Origin: UBA3206 sp963623875
GTDB lineage: Bacteria; Bacillota_I; Bacilli_A; Acholeplasmatales; Anaeroplasmataceae
Assembly (NCBI GenBank): GCA_963623875.1
Contig: CAVFNL010000045.1
Coordinates: 1-64,000 of the forward strand
DNA length: 64,000 nucleotides
Direction of reading: 5' to 3'
The notes beneath the pieces were generated by a model. That model made no database searches, was not told the origin of the DNA, and worked only from the letters and a program-made list of their open reading frames with translations. A program made the translations under genes and the position numbers. The first letter of the stretch is position 1. Every line of letters begins with the position of its first letter. Below, one piece after another: positions 35,557 to 45,554 of this stretch.

Positions 35557-36996
35557 ATGGCTATTCCTAAAGAAATATTATCTATAGAAAGACCTAAAAG
35601 TACTGTTGTAAGAAAAACAGGAAATGTTTATTATGTTATAAAGAGAACATCTGTTTATAAAAATGGTAAGAGTGTACCTAAAGATTTAAGCACCATTGGT
35701 AAGATCATTGATGGCGTTTATGTTCCACTTGTTAGAAATGAAGATTCAAAGAAAATAAAGCCTGACGAAATCACAATTAAAGACTATGGCGAAATTGCTT
35801 TATGTTATTTATTTAGTAATGAAATACTAAAGGAGCTAAATGATGTTTATGATGATAAAACATCTAAAACATTACTTACTATAGCTTTACTTCATTCGGC
35901 TTATGGAAACATTACAGACAGAGATCTAAAATTTCAATATGATACTTCTTTTTTATCAGAATTATATCCAGGTATTGCTTTATCTGAAGCTTCAGTTTGT
36001 AGCTTCTTAGAAACTATTGGTATGGCTTATACAAGAATAATTGATTTTATGAAAAATAGAGTTTCTAAGCTCGACTATAATTCAAGCTGTGTATTAGATG
36101 GAACACTTAAAGACAATAACAGTGAAACTAATTCTTTTAGTAAATTCTCTAGAAAAGGACGTACTAAAGGAAATAAAGATTTATCATTATTATACTTGTA
36201 TGATCTTAATACATGTGAACCTGTTTGTTCACATGTATATCAAGGAAATATGCTAGATCTTACATCTTTTGATGATTTTACAAGTAAATTTAGTATAAAA
36301 GATGGCCTTATAGTGTTAGATAAAGGATTTTATAATAAAGAAACATTGAATAGAATTAATAAAACAGGAAGCATAAAATACATTTTACCTCTTAAGAAGA
36401 CTTCTAAAATAATAATGGATAACAATGCTGATAAAGACTATGAAGGAATACTAGATTATAAAGAAAAAATCATCCATTTTAAGAAAACAAAAATAGATGA
36501 ATGTAAATATTTATATTCCTTTAAAGATGATTCAATTGCGACAGTTGAGCAGCTTGCATACATAAAAAAGAACACTAAGAAAGCAACTTATAGTGAATCT
36601 AAATTGGATAAAGAAAAATGTAAGTTTGGTCTTATAGTATTTGAATCTAATGCAGATAAGAGTCCTCTTGAAATTTATTTAGCTTATGAAAAAAGATGGG
36701 AGATAGAATTAATGTTTCAATTCTATAAAAACATCATTAATTTAAATAATGTAAGAGTTCAAACTGATTATAGAATATATGCAACAGAATTTATTAATTT
36801 CATTTCTACACTAATATCTTGTAAAGTGAGAAATAAATTTAATGAATTAAAACTTAATGAGAAATATTCTTATAAACAGATTATGTTATATCTTTCTAAG
36901 ATTAAGAAATTCAAAGTATCAGATACGGAATGGAAGTCTACGAAACTATTAAAATATACTGAAGAAATCAGCAAACTTCTTTCTATAGTGCAGTAA
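35557..36996 (+). CDS. Transposase, DDE type (IS1634/IS4 superfamily)
   Basis: 479 residues. A small N-terminal domain (RKTGNVYYVIKRTSVYKNGKSVP) and a helical region lead to an RNase H-like DDE core. The first Asp is in CVLDGT, the second in IVLDKGFYNKETL, and the Glu in the Y-(2)-R-(3)-E-(6)-K-like segment YEKRWEIELMFQFYK. It cuts and joins the ends of the element. AGAGGCG precedes the ATG. The frame is complete. I place it with the IS1634/IS4 group by motif layout and length, but the exact family is not certain. Confidence 0.88.
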   Translation: MAIPKEILSIERPKSTVVRKTGNVYYVIKRTSVYKNGKSVPKDLSTIGKIIDGVYVPLVRNEDSKKIKPDEITIKDYGEIALCYLFSNEILKELNDVYDDKTSKTLLTIALLHSAYGNITDRDLKFQYDTSFLSELYPGIALSEASVCSFLETIGMAYTRIIDFMKNRVSKLDYNSSCVLDGTLKDNNSETNSFSKFSRKGRTKGNKDLSLLYLYDLNTCEPVCSHVYQGNMLDLTSFDDFTSKFSIKDGLIVLDKGFYNKETLNRINKTGSIKYILPLKKTSKIIMDNNADKDYEGILDYKEKIIHFKKTKIDECKYLYSFKDDSIATVEQLAYIKKNTKKATYSESKLDKEKCKFGLIVFESNADKSPLEIYLAYEKRWEIELMFQFYKNIINLNNVRVQTDYRIYATEFINFISTLISCKVRNKFNELKLNEKYSYKQIMLYLSKIKKFKVSDTEWKSTKLLKYTEEISKLLSIVQ

Positions 36997-37085
36997 ACTT
37001 AAAGTTTTTTAATATATATTATATTTTATTTATTTAATAAACATTCAAATTTTAAAAATATTCTGCATAATTTTAATTATACAAA

Positions 37086-37118
37086 AAAATCTTTCCAACA
37101 AACCATTAGAAAGATTTT
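37086..37118 (-). terminator. Terminator of the 171-residue membrane protein gene
   Basis: AAAATCTTTC / GAAAGATTTT 10-bp stem followed by a T run on the minus strand, four bases past the stop codon. Confidence 0.82.
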
Positions 37119-37121
37119 ACA

Positions 37122-37637
37122 TTACTTAGTATCGTATACAACAGAATATGTACCAAAAAGTCCGGCACAAAACCCACCCATTACAGTTATATATACACCA
37201 TTTAATAATTCAGGTTTTAATTTGAATCCATTTTCTTGTGTTATAGTATTAGTTTTAACAAAAATAACACTAAATACAAATATAGCTATCGCAAGCAACA
37301 ATATACCCACTGACAAAATAAGAGTCAATACATGGAACGATTTTCTCTTATTTATGCTTATTGAAGCACTACCCATAAAAATAATAGCATTTAATGCAGA
37401 AGCTACTAGTATAGCATAGTAACAATATGATGTAATTCTCGCGAATAAATCATTGAATTTAGAAAAATTACCTGAAAAAGCATTAGTATCAAATTTTTCA
37501 AAAACTCTAGTTTCTAGTGTTGGTTTTAAATCACCCATTGTTACATTTAAATTCCAAAATTTAAAAAACAAGCATGATAGTATTAATAAAAAACCAATTA
37601 ATGAAAGTATTCTAAAAAAATATTTATTAACATTCAT
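37122..37637 (-). CDS. Four-helix membrane protein of unknown function
   Basis: 171 residues with hydrophobic segments near 9-27, 70-90, 102-126 and 150-168. The first loop (about 28-68) is polar and probably outside. I do not recognise a family; such small tetraspan proteins are common and poorly conserved. It is monocistronic, with a terminator 4 bases past its stop, between the IS and a LysR gene. Nothing in the sequence shows a role. Confidence 0.7.
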   Translation of the reverse strand: MNVNKYFFRILSLIGFLLILSCLFFKFWNLNVTMGDLKPTLETRVFEKFDTNAFSGNFSKFNDLFARITSYCYYAILVASALNAIIFMGSASISINKRKSFHVLTLILSVGILLLAIAIFVFSVIFVKTNTITQENGFKLKPELLNGVYITVMGGFCAGLFGTYSVVYDTK

Positions 37638-37701
37638 ACAAGATTATTCCTTTCTCTCATATAAAGTTATTATAAACCTTTTTAGTTAATTAGTCCACTT
37701 A

Positions 37702-38613
37702 TTATTGATTAATATGTTTTTTAATTGATTCAATAAAAGTATTTGCGTATTGGCTTAATATTATATTTTTTAATTTAATAACCCCTATTTTCATATATTC
37801 ATCAATTTCAAGAGGTTTAGATATAATATTTTCTCCGTTTAACTCATGACTAATAACGCCTGATGACACAGTATAACCATTTAATCCAATTAATAAATTA
37901 AATAGGGTTGCTCTATCTCTTACTTTGATATTCTTCTTACTATCTAATGTGCTTAGTACTTCTTCAGAAAAATAGAATGAATTATTTTTCCCTTGTTCAA
38001 ATGACAAATATGGATAATCTTCCAATTCTTCTAGTTTCAATTTGCTCCTATTTGCAAGTGGATGAACATTAGATATAAAAACATATGGAGACGTTGTAAA
38101 TAATTCCATAAATTCAAGATCATTTTCTTTTAATAATTTAGTTATAACTTCTTCATTTTTTCTAGATAAGTAAAGCACGCCTACTTCACTTACCATATCT
38201 TTTACATCAGTTATAATTTCATATGTTTGTGTTTCTCTTAATGTGAAATTATATTGCGCAGCATTAAACATATTAATAACATCAATAAATGCATTTACTG
38301 CAAATGAGTAATGTTGACAAGAAACACTAAAATATGGTTTTACTTCTTTCTTATTTAAAAATTTAGATTCAATAAGTTCTAATTGATCAAGCATTTGCCT
38401 TGCATATGAGAGAAATACATTCCCTTGTTTTGTAATAACCACTCCTCTATTATTTCTATTAAAAATAGTTATACTTAATTCCTCTTCTAAATTCTTTATC
38501 GCATTTGTAAGACTTGGCTGAGCAATAAATAATTTTTCAGCCGCAATTGTAATATTACCAACTTCTGCAACACATACCACATATTTTAATTGTTGTAATG
38601 TCATTATATACAC
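37702..38613 (-). CDS. LysR-family transcriptional regulator
   Basis: 303 residues. The N-terminal winged helix-turn-helix (MTLQQLKYVVCVAEVGNITIAAEKLFIAQPSLTNAIKNLEEEL) is canonical. It is followed by FNRNNRGVVITKQGNVFLSYAR and a periplasmic-binding-protein-like effector domain (about 90-300). The likely start is one or two codons into the frame (MTLQQLKYV), close to the annotated ATG. No divergent target gene adjoins, so its regulon cannot be inferred from position. Confidence 0.94.
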   Translation of the reverse strand: MYIMTLQQLKYVVCVAEVGNITIAAEKLFIAQPSLTNAIKNLEEELSITIFNRNNRGVVITKQGNVFLSYARQMLDQLELIESKFLNKKEVKPYFSVSCQHYSFAVNAFIDVINMFNAAQYNFTLRETQTYEIITDVKDMVSEVGVLYLSRKNEEVITKLLKENDLEFMELFTTSPYVFISNVHPLANRSKLKLEELEDYPYLSFEQGKNNSFYFSEEVLSTLDSKKNIKVRDRATLFNLLIGLNGYTVSSGVISHELNGENIISKPLEIDEYMKIGVIKLKNIILSQYANTFIESIKKHINQ

Positions 38614-38733
38614 CTCTTTAATATAGATTTTAGCATATATTTTACAATGTGTATAGTTTTAAACTATTTTATTAAATACATAATAAAGATTTAACGTTAT
38701 ATTAACTGAAATCATTAAATTTATATTATCCAA

Positions 38734-38762
38734 AAAGTGGTATCCCTTTTTTAGAGATACCA
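38734..38762 (-). terminator. Terminator of the 236-residue unknown gene
   Basis: GTGGTATC / GATACCAC stem with an 11-base loop, followed by TTTTT on the minus strand. Confidence 0.8.
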
Positions 38763-38797
38763 CATATTTATGACAAGTGTTTTTGATGTAATTTAAT

Positions 38798-39508
38798 TCA
38801 TCCTTTTAATTTTAATTCCTTAAATAATTTTTGATATAAATCACCTAATGAACTATTTGTTTTCTTTTGTTCTTTACCATTTGCCTTTTTTCTAATTATT
38901 GGATTATCGCCAAGCAAATAATCAAAAGATGGCATAGGCATTTCATCTAATTCTTTTTCTGATAATAAAGATTTAAATAAAATTACATTTTGTTGTGACA
39001 ATTTATTATTTTCTAGTGAGTCTTTTAACTCATCTTTTAATTTTAGAACTTCATTCTTGTATTCACTATTTAATCTTTCATTTTCACCAAATATACTAAC
39101 ATAATATTCTGCATTAAATTCTTGCATTGTCCCTTTACTAGATGAAATATAAGAATTAATAAAATCAAAATATATTTTCAAATAATTTATTACAGAATCA
39201 ATTCCTAACCACTTTTCTTTTTTATGTTTATGATCATTACATTTTTTAATATAATCTAAAAGCTTATTATAAGTAAAATCGTCTAAGCATAATTTGTTTA
39301 ATAAAAACAGCTTGATACTTTCATCTTTTACAATATAACCGCACGTTCTTGAATCATCATATTCTATTCCATTTTCATCAAGTATATATTTAATCGTAGC
39401 TTCTAACAAATCAAGATAAGAATCATAAAATGAATTACTTTTAGATTTAATATTTCTTTCAAGAGTATTAAATCTCATTGTCAATGCATCATTAAATAAT
39501 TTCATCAT
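38798..39508 (-). CDS. Unknown helical protein, 236 residues
   Basis: I do not recognise the family. It is soluble, Lys/Glu/Asn-rich and mostly helical. The N-terminal half contains YDSYLDLLEATIKYIL, YDDSRTCGYIVKDESIKLFLLNKL and a His-rich CNDHKHKKEKW segment. A coiled-coil-like stretch (about 140-180) and a polar tail follow. The His-rich helix faintly recalls HEPN-like or DUF4145 domains, but the evidence is too weak for a call. It is monocistronic, with AGGGAGGAC before the ATG and a terminator after it. Confidence 0.65.
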   Translation of the reverse strand: MMKLFNDALTMRFNTLERNIKSKSNSFYDSYLDLLEATIKYILDENGIEYDDSRTCGYIVKDESIKLFLLNKLCLDDFTYNKLLDYIKKCNDHKHKKEKWLGIDSVINYLKIYFDFINSYISSSKGTMQEFNAEYYVSIFGENERLNSEYKNEVLKLKDELKDSLENNKLSQQNVILFKSLLSEKELDEMPMPSFDYLLGDNPIIRKKANGKEQKKTNSSLGDLYQKLFKELKLKG

Positions 39509-39865
39509 TAAGTCCTCCCTATAAATACCACTTATAGTATATATGATTATAAACTAAAATTAAACATAATTTATTTTATCATTTATATTTTTCTTTGCTT
39601 ATACTATTAAAATTATTAGAAGAAATTATTCTTTAAGTCAAATTATAGTTTTGTTAGATAATATATGGAACAAAGACTTATTATTCATATGTTAATAATT
39701 CAACATATACCAAACGTTCCAAAAAGAAAAGCTTGGACTCGCCAAGCTTAATAGAGTATATTAAAATCTACGATTTATAATGCATTCTTTTAAATAGTAT
39801 TGTATTTATTATAATTTTCAAATATTAAACATTATATATTTAAAAAAACTCTATAAATCATGTAA
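39509..39865. other. Intergenic stretch without a gene
   Basis: Holds an AT-rich promoter region for the 236-residue gene next to its start and, at 39729-39749, the terminator of the PAS-GGDEF gene. No open frame or RNA fold is otherwise apparent. Confidence 0.6.
39722..39749 (-). terminator. Terminator of the PAS-GGDEF gene
   Basis: AAGCTTGG / CCAAGCTT stem with a 5-base loop, then TTCTTTTT on the minus strand. It lies about 115 bases past the stop codon. Confidence 0.75.
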
Positions 39866-42487
39866 TTATTGTTTCTCACAAGTTAATTCATCATCATTAT
39901 ATATATGACATCCATTACGACCATGTTTTTTTACATAATACAATGCCCTATCAGCATCCTTAAATAAACTATCACTAGGATTATCTTTATCCATAAACGC
40001 CACTCCTACGCTTAAAGATACTGTTGGCATATTTTCTTCATTAGCGGCAAGTTGTTTATTGATCTCACTTATTTTACCTTCAATCATGTATCCATGTTTC
40101 TTTGTAACATCCATCATTATAACTGCAAACTCATCTCCACCAATTCTACAAACATAATCTATTGAACGAAAAGTTTCAGCTAATTGTTTGGCTACACGTG
40201 TTAAAATAGCATCTCCAACCGCATGACCATACGTATCATTAACATTCTTAAAATTGTCTACATCCATAAGAATCAATGCAAAGTTTTTGTTATCACTTTC
40301 CATTGTCTTTAAAATTTGATCAAATGCTCCACGGTTTAATATACCTGTCATTGAATCGTGATTAGCTTGTTCTTTTACAAGTTTTTCTTCTGTAATATCA
40401 CGCGCAACATATAAAACTTCTACTACATTACCATTACAATCCCTACGTTTTACAATGAAACGTGCCTGCATCCATTGACCTTGAGGTGCTTTGTAATCAA
40501 TGGCGATTGTGTTTACATTTTCAAATCTAGTATTTAATGTATTTAAATCTAGGAAATCATTCATAGATTCTTTATATTCTTTTTCTACGAATGTTTCTAT
40601 TAATGTTTTCTTAACATCCAAAAAATTACCTTTACTTCCAGCAATTGCTTTTATTAAAGGCACACCAATTAATACTTCATATTGATTCGTATTAATATTT
40701 GCCTGGAAAATTGTTGAATAAATTGTTGACAAAGAATTAATAACCTCAGCACGCTCTTTTACTTCCTTAAGCCTTGCTTCCTCTAGTGCCATTTCTCTTT
40801 TTTGATTTTCTTTTTGTTCTTCTACAATCTTATCGATAAGTTGGAATCCTGCAACAACATTTTCTGTATTACCAATTCTTCTAAATTCATATCTATAATA
40901 GTGAACTACGCCATCTTCTATATTACGATATGTTCCTGTATATTTATCTTGTTTAGCAAATACTTGTCTTATATTTTCTACATTAAGCGTCTCTTTTATA
41001 CGCTTTTTATCATCTGGATGTACAGTCTCACGTACCCATCTATCAACCACATCGTCAAACTTGAATTTATTAGAGTTGACTTCTCTAATAGCTTTTACAT
41101 TATAACTATCCGCAAGTCTTATAGCACGTGCAGTTCCCTCTTCCATATTTGCCACAAATACATTTCTAAAACTGTATGACAGCGCATTTATAATTGATAG
41201 CTGTTCATCAACTTCTTTTTGATGAGCAACCTCTTTTTCTCTTTTATCTTTTTCAATTTTTTGATGTTCTTCAATAATATCATCAATATTTTGAAATCCA
41301 ACTATTGCAATCTTGCTATCTTTACTAGACTTAGTGATGTTATATTGATAATAATGAATTTCTCCATTCACAAGATTACGATAATTTCCTACAACTTCAT
41401 CTTTTGTTTTAAAACTATTTTTTATATTTTCTATCGTAATTGCATTACTTACTTTCTCTCTATCTTCTATATATACAATTGTATTAATCCACTTCTTAAG
41501 AACAACTTCAAACGGGAACTCTCGATGATCCTTTTTGCCAGGTACATCAACATAGTTCGCATCAAGTTTAAGAATTCTTGCGGTTTTTTTCTCGAGATTT
41601 ACCCAATAAACATTTTTGAAGTGGCGAGCAAGTGTATCAAAAATCATTAATTGTTCTTTGATCGACTCAGTTTGAATTTGACTATTAACAACAAAGTTAG
41701 TTATATTTGTAAGTGTACCTTGGTAAAATATTTCATCACCATCTTTTACCAAAGATGTCGCATCTGAGACCCAAATATAACCATTTTTACTTTTCATTCT
41801 ATATATAGCATCAACAACATTATCATTATCGCTTTTACTTAATAACTCAACATAATGATTTGTACTAATTGTATCATCTGGATGTAACATATTAATAAAC
41901 TTATTATCAAATTTTGTTCTAATCTCTTCTCTTGTCCATCCAAACATTTCACAAAAACGATTGCTAATATAAAGGAAAGGATACCCATCCTCTGCTGCAC
42001 ATCTATGATATCCACCTGGCATATTTTCTAAAGTTAATTTAGAAAATCTATTATTACGTTCAAGTTCTCTATAACGATCTACAACGTCAGACATATCATT
42101 ACACATACTAATAATCGCAAGTCTACCATCATCAGTTCGTATAACCTTACCTTTATCTACAGTCCACATGAATGTTCCATCTTTTTTAGGCATACGATAT
42201 GTAGTCTTATATACCATTCCCTCATAGAATTTTCCATTATTTAGTTCTTTTACTACACGGTCCATATCATCATTATGTATTGTATTTGATACCATACCAT
42301 GAATACCATCTATAAGGTCAAAAACATCATCGTAACCTAACATATGAGCAATTTTATCATTGGCATAATAGATAGGAAAGCCTTCCTCACAATATCCGCC
42401 AATAATACCAACATCTTCACCTTCAGATAGTTCTAATATAATTTTTTCATTTATTTTATTAGATATAGTTGTATTCATAACGTTCAC
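39866..42487 (-). CDS. Multi-PAS diguanylate cyclase
   Basis: 873 residues, no membrane helix. Two ordinary PAS domains (about 20-130 and 150-265, with FPIYYANDKIAHMLGYDD and FLYISNRFCEMFGWTREE) are followed by three further PAS-like units (about 275-400, 425-550, 570-690). The first two of these are clearly related: NVYWVNLEKKTARILKL and NVFVANMEEGTARAIRL. A C-terminal GGDEF domain has DSMTGILNRGAFD and CRIGGDEF (near 782). RSID lies five residues before the motif, a fitting RxxD feedback site. It should make cyclic di-GMP. It follows the pilus ATPase gene on the same strand with a 161-base gap. Confidence 0.92.
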   Translation of the reverse strand: MNVMNTTISNKINEKIILELSEGEDVGIIGGYCEEGFPIYYANDKIAHMLGYDDVFDLIDGIHGMVSNTIHNDDMDRVVKELNNGKFYEGMVYKTTYRMPKKDGTFMWTVDKGKVIRTDDGRLAIISMCNDMSDVVDRYRELERNNRFSKLTLENMPGGYHRCAAEDGYPFLYISNRFCEMFGWTREEIRTKFDNKFINMLHPDDTISTNHYVELLSKSDNDNVVDAIYRMKSKNGYIWVSDATSLVKDGDEIFYQGTLTNITNFVVNSQIQTESIKEQLMIFDTLARHFKNVYWVNLEKKTARILKLDANYVDVPGKKDHREFPFEVVLKKWINTIVYIEDREKVSNAITIENIKNSFKTKDEVVGNYRNLVNGEIHYYQYNITKSSKDSKIAIVGFQNIDDIIEEHQKIEKDKREKEVAHQKEVDEQLSIINALSYSFRNVFVANMEEGTARAIRLADSYNVKAIREVNSNKFKFDDVVDRWVRETVHPDDKKRIKETLNVENIRQVFAKQDKYTGTYRNIEDGVVHYYRYEFRRIGNTENVVAGFQLIDKIVEEQKENQKREMALEEARLKEVKERAEVINSLSTIYSTIFQANINTNQYEVLIGVPLIKAIAGSKGNFLDVKKTLIETFVEKEYKESMNDFLDLNTLNTRFENVNTIAIDYKAPQGQWMQARFIVKRRDCNGNVVEVLYVARDITEEKLVKEQANHDSMTGILNRGAFDQILKTMESDNKNFALILMDVDNFKNVNDTYGHAVGDAILTRVAKQLAETFRSIDYVCRIGGDEFAVIMMDVTKKHGYMIEGKISEINKQLAANEENMPTVSLSVGVAFMDKDNPSDSLFKDADRALYYVKKHGRNGCHIYNDDELTCEKQ

Positions 42488-42648
42488 CTTTATAAATTAA
42501 TCAGCATAAATGATTTCTATTAAGTACCTAACCAATTCTAATTATATCACTTTTTGCATTATGGTTCAATTTATAACAACCATCTACTCAACATGAGATA
42601 TCAAATAAAGAACAAATTATATGATGATAGATATTTAAAACTCTTTAT

Positions 42649-44331
42649 TTATTTTGTTTTTACAACACTTACAATATCATTTAATTTTTCATATTCTTCT
42701 ATAGTAGTTTCTTTATTTAAAACTCTCGTTTTAACATGTTCAAGTATAGTCATATTGTTTGTCTTTAATATTTCATTTAATCCTTCACTTGTATATTCAT
42801 TACTCATAATGAAATTTCTGATATTATCATCTAGAACCATCATCTCAAATACACCAACACGGCCTAAATATCCACTATTATTACAATAAGGACAACCTTT
42901 AGCCACTGCAATCTCATATGTTTTTTTAACATTAAGTATTTTCTTTTCAGTTGTTGTAATATATCTTATTTCCTTGCATTTAGGACATACTTTTCTCACT
43001 AGACGTTGAGAAATAGCTCCTAGAAGTGAATCCGCAACTAAATATTTAGGTATTCCCATGTTTATTAAACGGGTTACAACACTAGCTACATCATTCGTGT
43101 GAATTGAGGATAATACTAAATGTCCTGTAATTGCGGCACGCGTCGCAATTTGAGCTGTTTCTTCATCACGAATTTCTCCTATCATTATAATATTAGGGTC
43201 TTGACGAAGAATTGATCTTAAGGCACTTGCAAACGTTAAATCAGCTTTAGGGTTTACTTGAACTTGAGCAATACCCTTAATTTCATTTTCAACCGGATCT
43301 TCTACGGTTATGATATTTGTGTTTTCTTTATTTAAATATCTTAAAAAAGTGTATAGAGTAGTAGATTTTCCACTACCTGTAGGTCCTGTAAGTAAAATAA
43401 TACCATGCGGACGTTTTATCATATCGTACACTATTTTCTCTTGTTCTAAAGTAAAGCCTAAAGATCTTATATCACTTGTTACAAAATCACTATTATAAAT
43501 ACGAATAACTATTTTCTCACCATGAATTGTAGGTAGTGTTGATACACGGAAATCATAGTTAGAATCATTAAAAGTTAAATTGATTTTTCCATCTTGAGGA
43601 ATTCTACGTTCTGCAATATTCATATTGGCCATAATTTTATAACGTGCAAGGATTGCTTGAAAGAAATGAGGTTGTAATTCATTAATTATTTTTAAATTAC
43701 CATCAAATCTATATCTTATTAACACTTTATCTTCATATGGTTCTATATGAATGTCACTAGCCCCTCTTGTGATAGCTTCTTTTAAAATCGAATCACAAAG
43801 TTTAATAACAGGCGCATCTATTGAAACATCAGACGCTTTATCTTTTTCTGTTATATCACTTTCTTTTGATGCATAATCATTAATAACATCATCTTGTTGA
43901 ATCTTTGTTGTAGTATATTCTAATAACTTTTCCATTTGAGATGGAATTGTAAGAATAAATTTTATTTTCTTATTATTTAAATATTTAAGTTGTAAAATAT
44001 CATCCTCATTAAAAGGATTAGTAAACAAGACTGTAATAGTTTTATTTGTCTCTTCAATAGGAATAGCTTTTAATTCAACAATTTTCTCTATAGAAAATTT
44101 TTTTATAATTTTAAGGTCAAGTTCTGATATTTGCATAAATCTATATTCAATATTACAAAATTTTGCAAGAGCCTGATATATATTTTCTTCATTTGTAATC
44201 TTCTTTTTTACAATCTCGATGTGAAGAGGTTGATTATTAAGATTAGCTTCTTCATATATATCTTTTAAACTGGTTTCATTTAATATATTATTATCATTTA
44301 AATATTTATAAAATAAATCATTAAAAATCAT
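42649..44331 (-). CDS. pilB: Type IV pilus/pseudopilus assembly ATPase (PilB/GspE/ComGA family)
   Basis: 560 residues. An N-terminal MshEN-like region (about 1-150) precedes the ATPase. Its motor core has Walker A GPTGSGKST (about 317), the Asp box and Walker B IGEIRDEETA, and the His box. A four-Cys zinc site (CPKC...CPYC) sits in the C-terminal part, typical of GspE/PilB. It powers pilus extension. The MshEN half lacks the RLG arginine pattern used to bind c-di-GMP, so direct binding is doubtful. It is the last gene of the pilus operon. Confidence 0.93.
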   Translation of the reverse strand: MIFNDLFYKYLNDNNILNETSLKDIYEEANLNNQPLHIEIVKKKITNEENIYQALAKFCNIEYRFMQISELDLKIIKKFSIEKIVELKAIPIEETNKTITVLFTNPFNEDDILQLKYLNNKKIKFILTIPSQMEKLLEYTTTKIQQDDVINDYASKESDITEKDKASDVSIDAPVIKLCDSILKEAITRGASDIHIEPYEDKVLIRYRFDGNLKIINELQPHFFQAILARYKIMANMNIAERRIPQDGKINLTFNDSNYDFRVSTLPTIHGEKIVIRIYNSDFVTSDIRSLGFTLEQEKIVYDMIKRPHGIILLTGPTGSGKSTTLYTFLRYLNKENTNIITVEDPVENEIKGIAQVQVNPKADLTFASALRSILRQDPNIIMIGEIRDEETAQIATRAAITGHLVLSSIHTNDVASVVTRLINMGIPKYLVADSLLGAISQRLVRKVCPKCKEIRYITTTEKKILNVKKTYEIAVAKGCPYCNNSGYLGRVGVFEMMVLDDNIRNFIMSNEYTSEGLNEILKTNNMTILEHVKTRVLNKETTIEEYEKLNDIVSVVKTK

Positions 44332-44344
44332 TTTAACCCTCCTC

Positions 44345-45553
44345 TTAAATACTTTGCATTAAAGAAATCATTGGTAATAATACCGAAAGAATTACAACAG
44401 CTACAACACTTCCTAATAATATTATCATAATAGGCTCTAAGGCAGCGGTTGCTTTAGATATTGAATTTGAAACACATTCATCAAAATATGAACTTGTAGA
44501 CATTAATACTTCTTCAATATTTCCACTCTTTTCACCTACATCTATCATCTCTATTAGCATAGATGGAAATAGTTTTATGTTTTCTAATGATTGTGCAATC
44601 CTACGTCCTCTTTTTACTTCTTCAACGCTATATTTGAATTTATATTTAAAAACTTCATTATCAAGCATCTTCTCTAAGTTATCAAGACAGTCAGACATAT
44701 TCATACCACTTCTTAATAATATTATAAACGCTTTTGAAAAACGTGATGTTATTAAATATTTATTAGCAGGACCTATTAATGGTAGGTGAATTTTTATATA
44801 ATCACATATATACTTACCTCTTTTTGTTTTCTTAAAAAACAAGAACAACATCAAGCATGTTATTAATATTCCTGCAAATAAGTATAGATAATTATGTTTT
44901 ACAAAAAGTGATATATTCATTACAACTTTAGTAATTGTAGGAACATCTCCTCCAAGCTCATTTATCATACTTTCAAATTGGGGCAAGATAAACATAGTAA
45001 TAAATACTAAAACCGCAACAATCAGTACAAGTAAAATTATAGGGTATGTTAATGCACTTTTAACTTTATTTCGTACTTTAAGGTCATTTTCATAATAATT
45101 CGCCATATTTTCAAGCACAATATCAAGTGAACCTGAAACTTCTCCTATCGCAACCATCTTAGTAAAAAATGATGGAAACACTTTAGGATGCTTATTAAAA
45201 GCTTCTGATAATAACACACCAGCTTGTACATCATCATAAACTTTACTTAAAACATTCTTAAATGCTTTAGAATATCTTTGATTTTTAAGACTATTTAGGG
45301 CGGTTGAAATTGGAATAGCTGCTTTAATCATTACAGCAAATTGACGGAAGAATGTAATAAGTTCTATTTTGCCTACTTTTGATCTAACTGCAAAGAACGT
45401 ATTAACCTTCTTCTCACGCACAACGTTATATTTAAGTAATATAGAATTATCATTTTTAATTTTCCCTTTTAAAGTCGCGTCATCAGATGCATCTACATAT
45501 ATAATCTTCTTTTGTCCAACACTATCTAAAATTTGACATTTATAATTTGGCAT
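44345..45553 (-). CDS. pilC: Pilus assembly platform protein (PilC/GspF/ComGB family)
   Basis: 402 residues with two GspF domains (about 65-190 and 265-390) and membrane helices near 166-190, 218-238 and 375-397. Family hallmarks include FFRQFAVMIKAAIPISTALNSL, AIGEVSGSLDIVLENMANYYE and its repeat DVGEKSGNIEEVLMSTSSYFDE. It is the inner-membrane platform that couples PilB to pilin assembly. It lies 13 bases before pilB and one base after the prepilin peptidase gene. Confidence 0.93.
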   Translation of the reverse strand: MPNYKCQILDSVGQKKIIYVDASDDATLKGKIKNDNSILLKYNVVREKKVNTFFAVRSKVGKIELITFFRQFAVMIKAAIPISTALNSLKNQRYSKAFKNVLSKVYDDVQAGVLLSEAFNKHPKVFPSFFTKMVAIGEVSGSLDIVLENMANYYENDLKVRNKVKSALTYPIILLVLIVAVLVFITMFILPQFESMINELGGDVPTITKVVMNISLFVKHNYLYLFAGILITCLMLFLFFKKTKRGKYICDYIKIHLPLIGPANKYLITSRFSKAFIILLRSGMNMSDCLDNLEKMLDNEVFKYKFKYSVEEVKRGRRIAQSLENIKLFPSMLIEMIDVGEKSGNIEEVLMSTSSYFDECVSNSISKATAALEPIMIILLGSVVAVVILSVLLPMISLMQSI

Positions 45554-45554
45554 C

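Larger units (their letters stand above)
35363..37010 (+). mobile_element. IS1634/IS4-type insertion sequence
   Basis: One transposase gene flanked by terminal inverted repeats. The core CACTATAGAAA at 35383-35393 is matched perfectly by 36980-36990 in reverse. Weaker matches run outward to AAAAAGACTTTAG on the left and the reverse of CTTAAAGTTTTTT on the right. The outer boundary is therefore uncertain by about 15 bp. No target duplication is certain because the flanks are AT-rich. The element is on the plus strand against its neighbours. The transposase frame is intact, so it may still be active. Confidence 0.75.

Noticed and set aside
38798..39508. HEPN-type toxin from the CNDHKHKKEK segment
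   Set aside because: No clear R-x4-6-H motif or antitoxin partner is present; the similarity is only a His/Lys-rich helix.
39691..39716. CATATGTT...AACATATA imperfect palindrome
   Set aside because: It is weak, made only of common AT-rich words, and not placed at a recognisable promoter.
40500..41650. Several long plus-strand open frames opposite the PAS-GGDEF gene
   Set aside because: They lack ribosome sites and recognisable motifs and mirror the codons of the real gene on the other strand.
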